Assembly: GCA_029213065.1 (NCBI GenBank)
Contig: JARGPH010000029.1
Coordinates: forward strand, 1-64,000
DNA from: Verrucomicrobiales bacterium
GTDB taxonomy: Bacteria > Verrucomicrobiota > Verrucomicrobiia > Verrucomicrobiales > DEV007
Length of the DNA stretch: 64,000 nucleotides
Direction: 5' to 3'
A program made the translations under genes and the position numbers. Under the pieces are notes generated by a model, which was given only the letters and a program-made list of their open reading frames with translations, did no database searches and was not told the origin of the DNA. Below are positions 61,279 to 64,000 of this stretch, piece after piece (positions within the stretch are counted from its first letter, which is position 1; each line of letters begins with the position of its first letter).

Positions 61279-62145
61279 ATGATCGTCAAAGTGTTGTTAC
61301 CCCTTATTCTCGCCTTCATTATGTTTTCCCTCGGTCTGGGACTGAAGGGGAGTGACTTCGCACGGGTTGTGAAGTTTCCGAAAGCGTTCGCGATGGGGCT
61401 TTTTAATCAATTGGTTCTATTGCCTCTGGTCGCCTTCGCAATCGTGATCGTATTCAAGCCTTCTCCCGAGCTGGCCGTTGGCATCATGATTCTCGCACTT
61501 TGCCCGGGTGGGGTGACTTCGAATGTGCTGACACGTATCGCTAACGGAAACACTCCGCTTTCCATTTCGATGACAGCGATTGTCAGTTTGGTCTCGATTG
61601 TGTCGGTGCCGATCCTTGTCGCCTTGAGTGTCAATCACTTCATGGGTGTGAACGGTCCTGAAGTCGATGTGACCAGGCTCTGGCTGCAGATGTTCCTCCT
61701 CACTGCTGTTCCGGTGGGGATAGGGATGCTGCTCACCCGGCTGACTCCAGCTCTGGTTGAAAAGAGTGCCAAAGTAATCTCGCGGATCGCCCTGGCTCTC
61801 TTTGTCTTCATCATTGTGGCCGCTCTCGCAAAGAACCGTGTGGTTTTCTTTGGTAATTTGCCGAGTCTTGGACCGGCTCTAATTCTTATGAATGTGATTC
61901 TCCTCGTGATCGGGCTCGTCACCGCGAAGCTGGCCCGTCTTGATACGCGGGATGCGAGCACGATTGCGATTGAATCAGGCATTCAAAACGGGACGCTTGC
62001 GATAGCGGTGGGCGCTTTGATTGCGGCTTCGAGCACGGATACCCTGCCGCCGATCACGGTTCCTGCGGCCGTTTGCGGGATAACGATGTATCTGATCTCG
62101 GTGCCGTTTGTGCTCTGGCGTCGTCGCCTTTCACCTTCCCAGTGA
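61279..62145 (+). CDS. BASS family sodium-dependent transporter
   Basis: 288 residues, about nine helices. Motifs: IMFSLGLGLKGSDFARV, LCPGGVTSNVLTRIANGN (discontinuous helix region) and IESGIQNGTLAIAV, all characteristic of the bile-acid:Na+ symporter fold. The product is close in length to the shorter bacterial type. The substrate is unknown. The last 15 bases overlap the end of the convergent DUF900 gene, so the two 3' ends share DNA. Confidence 0.9.
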   Translation: MIVKVLLPLILAFIMFSLGLGLKGSDFARVVKFPKAFAMGLFNQLVLLPLVAFAIVIVFKPSPELAVGIMILALCPGGVTSNVLTRIANGNTPLSISMTAIVSLVSIVSVPILVALSVNHFMGVNGPEVDVTRLWLQMFLLTAVPVGIGMLLTRLTPALVEKSAKVISRIALALFVFIIVAALAKNRVVFFGNLPSLGPALILMNVILLVIGLVTAKLARLDTRDASTIAIESGIQNGTLAIAVGALIAASSTDTLPPITVPAAVCGITMYLISVPFVLWRRRLSPSQ

Positions 62146-63441
62146 TTGCAGCCTCTCGCGGTAGTCTTTCGGAAATTTCCAAAAGACATCCCCCTCATCC
62201 TTCACGAGGCCCCGCTGCTCGGTGTCGAGCTCGTAGAGAAACAACCCGATGTCGGAGCTGACCCAGGGGTCGCGATGGAAATAGCTGTGACCGGTGCCGA
62301 CGCGGTAAATTCTCTCGGGTTGAGAGACATTGATCATCTCAATGCCATCGGCGACATCGAGCACCTTTTCCTCCCAGGGTTTGAGTTGGCCGATGGATCG
62401 GCCGAGTCGGGTGTCGGCGAAGAGAAAACTTGAGACTCTGAGCGCTTTGTCATCGGGTGAGGCGTATACGGCCACCCCGTTCGCCAGTTCATAGAACCGG
62501 TCGAAGACGCCGTTGAAAAACTCCATCACATCCATATCGGGAGCGGCGAGGACAACGCGATCGATTTTGTATTTGTCAGTCAATTGCTCCGCGGTGAGAT
62601 CGCTCTCGATGAGTCTGAGTTCACGCATCGCGTTGACGACGATAGGGTTTCCGGCGCTGTGAGCGAGGATGAGGATTCGCGAGGCGTCAGTCGCTTCGGC
62701 AAGGCTCGCAATCATGGAGCGGAAGAGTCGTGTGCTTTGCTGGGCGTTGCCTTTGTCGGCAATGTAGCCGAGGAGTTTTCCTTCCGATGGCCACTCGAAA
62801 TTGATCATTGCCCCGTTGCGGCCCATGTAGTGATAAAGATCGGCGGCCTGCTCGGTATTGGTAATGAGGTGAGTGTTGAAGCCGTGAACGAAGATGGTGA
62901 TCTGCCGGTCTCTGCTTTGATCGAGTTGCTTCCGGATCGCCTGCATCCATTGATGGGAGCTGTGGCGCTGCCCTTCGTTTCCGGTTGCCCATGGATCGAC
63001 ATCGGTGAGTGGATCCGTGATAGTGACTTCACGCAGTTTCAGGCGCGTTTTCTTCCGCTTAACTTCAGTAGTGGATTCGCGATAAATTTGCTCGCTGGAA
63101 AGCCCTTCACCCACCTGGACGTCTGCGATGGCAAGGTGGGGAACCGGTTCGTCATTTCTCGCGTTCCCGAACGGGTCGACTCCGCGGATCAGCTTATCAT
63201 TGAGATTTCGGCTACTGACGATGAAGACAGGGACCTCTGAATTCAGGTTTGTGCGGCGCAGGTAGTTGACCGGTTGTTCGACTTTTTCAATCACACCCAC
63301 AGGTGTCGGCGCCATCTTCGTGGTGCCGGGTTTGGGTGTGGCGACACAACCGGCAAACAATAGAGCCATCGCCAATGCGAGCGCCGGATGGAGCGGGCGC
63401 AACGGAGCTGAGTTTCTCTGTGTCTCGTGGGGAATGTACAT
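62131..63441 (-). CDS. DUF900-type alpha/beta hydrolase lipoprotein
   Basis: 436 residues from the ATG at 63441. The signal has a lipobox LFAGC (Cys near 32). The middle reads ITIFVHGFNTHLITNTEQAADL, then GAMINFEWPSEG and ILILAHSAGNPIVVNAM, the nucleophile elbow. This matches DUF900 proteins, predicted serine hydrolases. A YASPDDKALRVSSFLF segment supplies the Asp; the His would be near GHSYFH. A run of eight C lies 17 bases upstream of the start. The substrate is unknown. Confidence 0.85.
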   Translation of the reverse strand: MYIPHETQRNSAPLRPLHPALALAMALLFAGCVATPKPGTTKMAPTPVGVIEKVEQPVNYLRRTNLNSEVPVFIVSSRNLNDKLIRGVDPFGNARNDEPVPHLAIADVQVGEGLSSEQIYRESTTEVKRKKTRLKLREVTITDPLTDVDPWATGNEGQRHSSHQWMQAIRKQLDQSRDRQITIFVHGFNTHLITNTEQAADLYHYMGRNGAMINFEWPSEGKLLGYIADKGNAQQSTRLFRSMIASLAEATDASRILILAHSAGNPIVVNAMRELRLIESDLTAEQLTDKYKIDRVVLAAPDMDVMEFFNGVFDRFYELANGVAVYASPDDKALRVSSFLFADTRLGRSIGQLKPWEEKVLDVADGIEMINVSQPERIYRVGTGHSYFHRDPWVSSDIGLFLYELDTEQRGLVKDEGDVFWKFPKDYRERLQSLGR

Positions 63442-63624
63442 GGGGATGCCTGTTATCGGGGGGGGATTCGTGGTCCTCTGGTTACGGGGGAAAGGCTGAC
63501 TTTTCAATCAATGATTCCGTCAAACCGGGGCGATTAACCTTCTCAAGTGGTATCCCGCGTGCTGAAGTGAGGGCTTGATTCGAGGCCCTCTTCCGTACTT
63601 GTTTCATTCTATTGTTCGAGCGTG

Positions 63625-64000
63625 ATGGATATATCAGATAGCAGTCAGGTTCGGAGTTCATCCAAAGCCGCTTTGGTCTCTATTTTGTCAGGGGCAACTC
63701 TGTTGGCTTTCGCGGCAATGACTCCTGTCATTCTGGCTTTGCCCGGATTGAACCCTGAAAACTGGACGATACGGGTGGGGGCATTCGTTCTTTCACTGTG
63801 GTTTTTCGTGACCGTCGGACTGGCTTTGATTGTCTCGCCGATGGTCCCCGGGGGAAGTTCAAGAGTTAAGGCGATCGCTCTATGCGTCGGTATGGGGATT
63901 GGCGTGTGTTTTTATCCGGGGATATACCAGCTAATGGTGGGGCCGTCTGAGCTCACCGGATCGATAGAGGAGGTGGTGCTTTCCCGGGGCAGCGACGGTT
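63625..64000 (+). CDS. Membrane protein of unknown function, N-terminal part
   Basis: An open frame from the ATG at 63625 (GTG directly before) runs off the window after 125 codons. At least three hydrophobic segments are visible: VSILSGATLLAFAAMTPVIL, VGAFVLSLWFFVTVGLALIV and AIALCVGMGIGVCF. The hydrophobicity pattern and lack of stops support a real membrane protein. I do not recognise a family. It diverges from the DUF900 gene. Confidence 0.7.
   Translation, partial: MDISDSSQVRSSSKAALVSILSGATLLAFAAMTPVILALPGLNPENWTIRVGAFVLSLWFFVTVGLALIVSPMVPGGSSRVKAIALCVGMGIGVCFYPGIYQLMVGPSELTGSIEEVVLSRGSDG

Noticed and set aside
1-64000. CRISPR array, prophage or insertion sequence
   Set aside because: I saw no regularly spaced direct repeats, transposase motifs, terminal inverted repeats with target duplications, or phage structural genes.

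Overview
The window looks like chromosomal DNA from a free-living, didermic, moderately GC-rich bacterium of the PVC group, most likely Verrucomicrobiota. This is an inference from gene content: serine/threonine kinases with an N-terminal zinc ribbon, a DUF1080 protein, ThuA-like and Tat-exported Gfo/Idh/MocA proteins, BamB-like PQQ propellers, and a carboxyspermidine-type polyamine pair. No rRNA marker is present, so the rank is uncertain. Almost none of the start codons I inspected has a Shine-Dalgarno motif, which affects every start choice below. I saw no prophage, IS element or CRISPR array; this is mostly core chromosome with single-gene accessory pieces.

Layout. 1-4.4 kb: end of a BASS transporter, a VIT1/CCC1 metal transporter, an exported FAD oxidoreductase, a DUF4405/DUF2271-like membrane protein and a small secreted protein. 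4.5-6.7 kb: two tandem PilT-type retraction ATPases. 6.9-13.6 kb: a membrane-anchored DUF1080 protein, a winged-helix protein with a decayed nuclease-like domain, a secreted VWA protein and a histidine kinase/response regulator pair. 13.7-15.7 kb: a YedK/HMCES DNA-protein crosslink protein, ribosomal proteins S18 and L33, and a DksA-like protein with a histone-H1-like tail. 15.8-20.2 kb: an SLC13 permease, CstA and an HU/IHF protein, with a cluster of perfect palindromes between the last two. 20.4-28.4 kb: MutY; an envelope-type cluster (two paralogous coiled-coil proteins, a lipoprotein, a cyclic-nucleotide-binding protein, a DUF3307 membrane protein, an S41 protease); TsaD; a ThuA-like protein.

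28.4-40 kb: a Gfo/Idh/MocA oxidoreductase, an L,D-transpeptidase lipoprotein and IspH, then a tight minus-strand operon mfd - PpiC/SurA-like foldase - ruvC - DUF2868 protein - GTPase. 40.2-46.9 kb: a small zinc-ribbon protein, tRNA-Tyr plus an apparent internally deleted copy, a PQQ-repeat protein, a kinase with TPR-like C-terminal half, and two Cys-rich secreted proteins that look metal-related. 46.5-54.6 kb: a DUF3293 protein, a CynX-type MFS transporter, a calcineurin-like phosphoesterase, a parallel beta-helix protein, a VOC protein, a PIG-L deacetylase and an exported acetyl-xylan-esterase-like hydrolase. 54.6-64 kb: a kinase with a duplicated RCC1-like extracytoplasmic region, carboxynorspermidine decarboxylase and its dehydrogenase, a second BASS transporter, a DUF900 lipoprotein hydrolase and the start of a membrane protein.

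The parts most likely to hold something undescribed are the 21.7-26.3 kb envelope cluster, the DNA-repair/GTPase operon at 32.2-40.0 kb, the histone-tailed DksA relative, and a dispersed palindromic repeat with one copy apparently inside a gene. I could not run homology, structure or repeat searches, so family names come from motif recognition.
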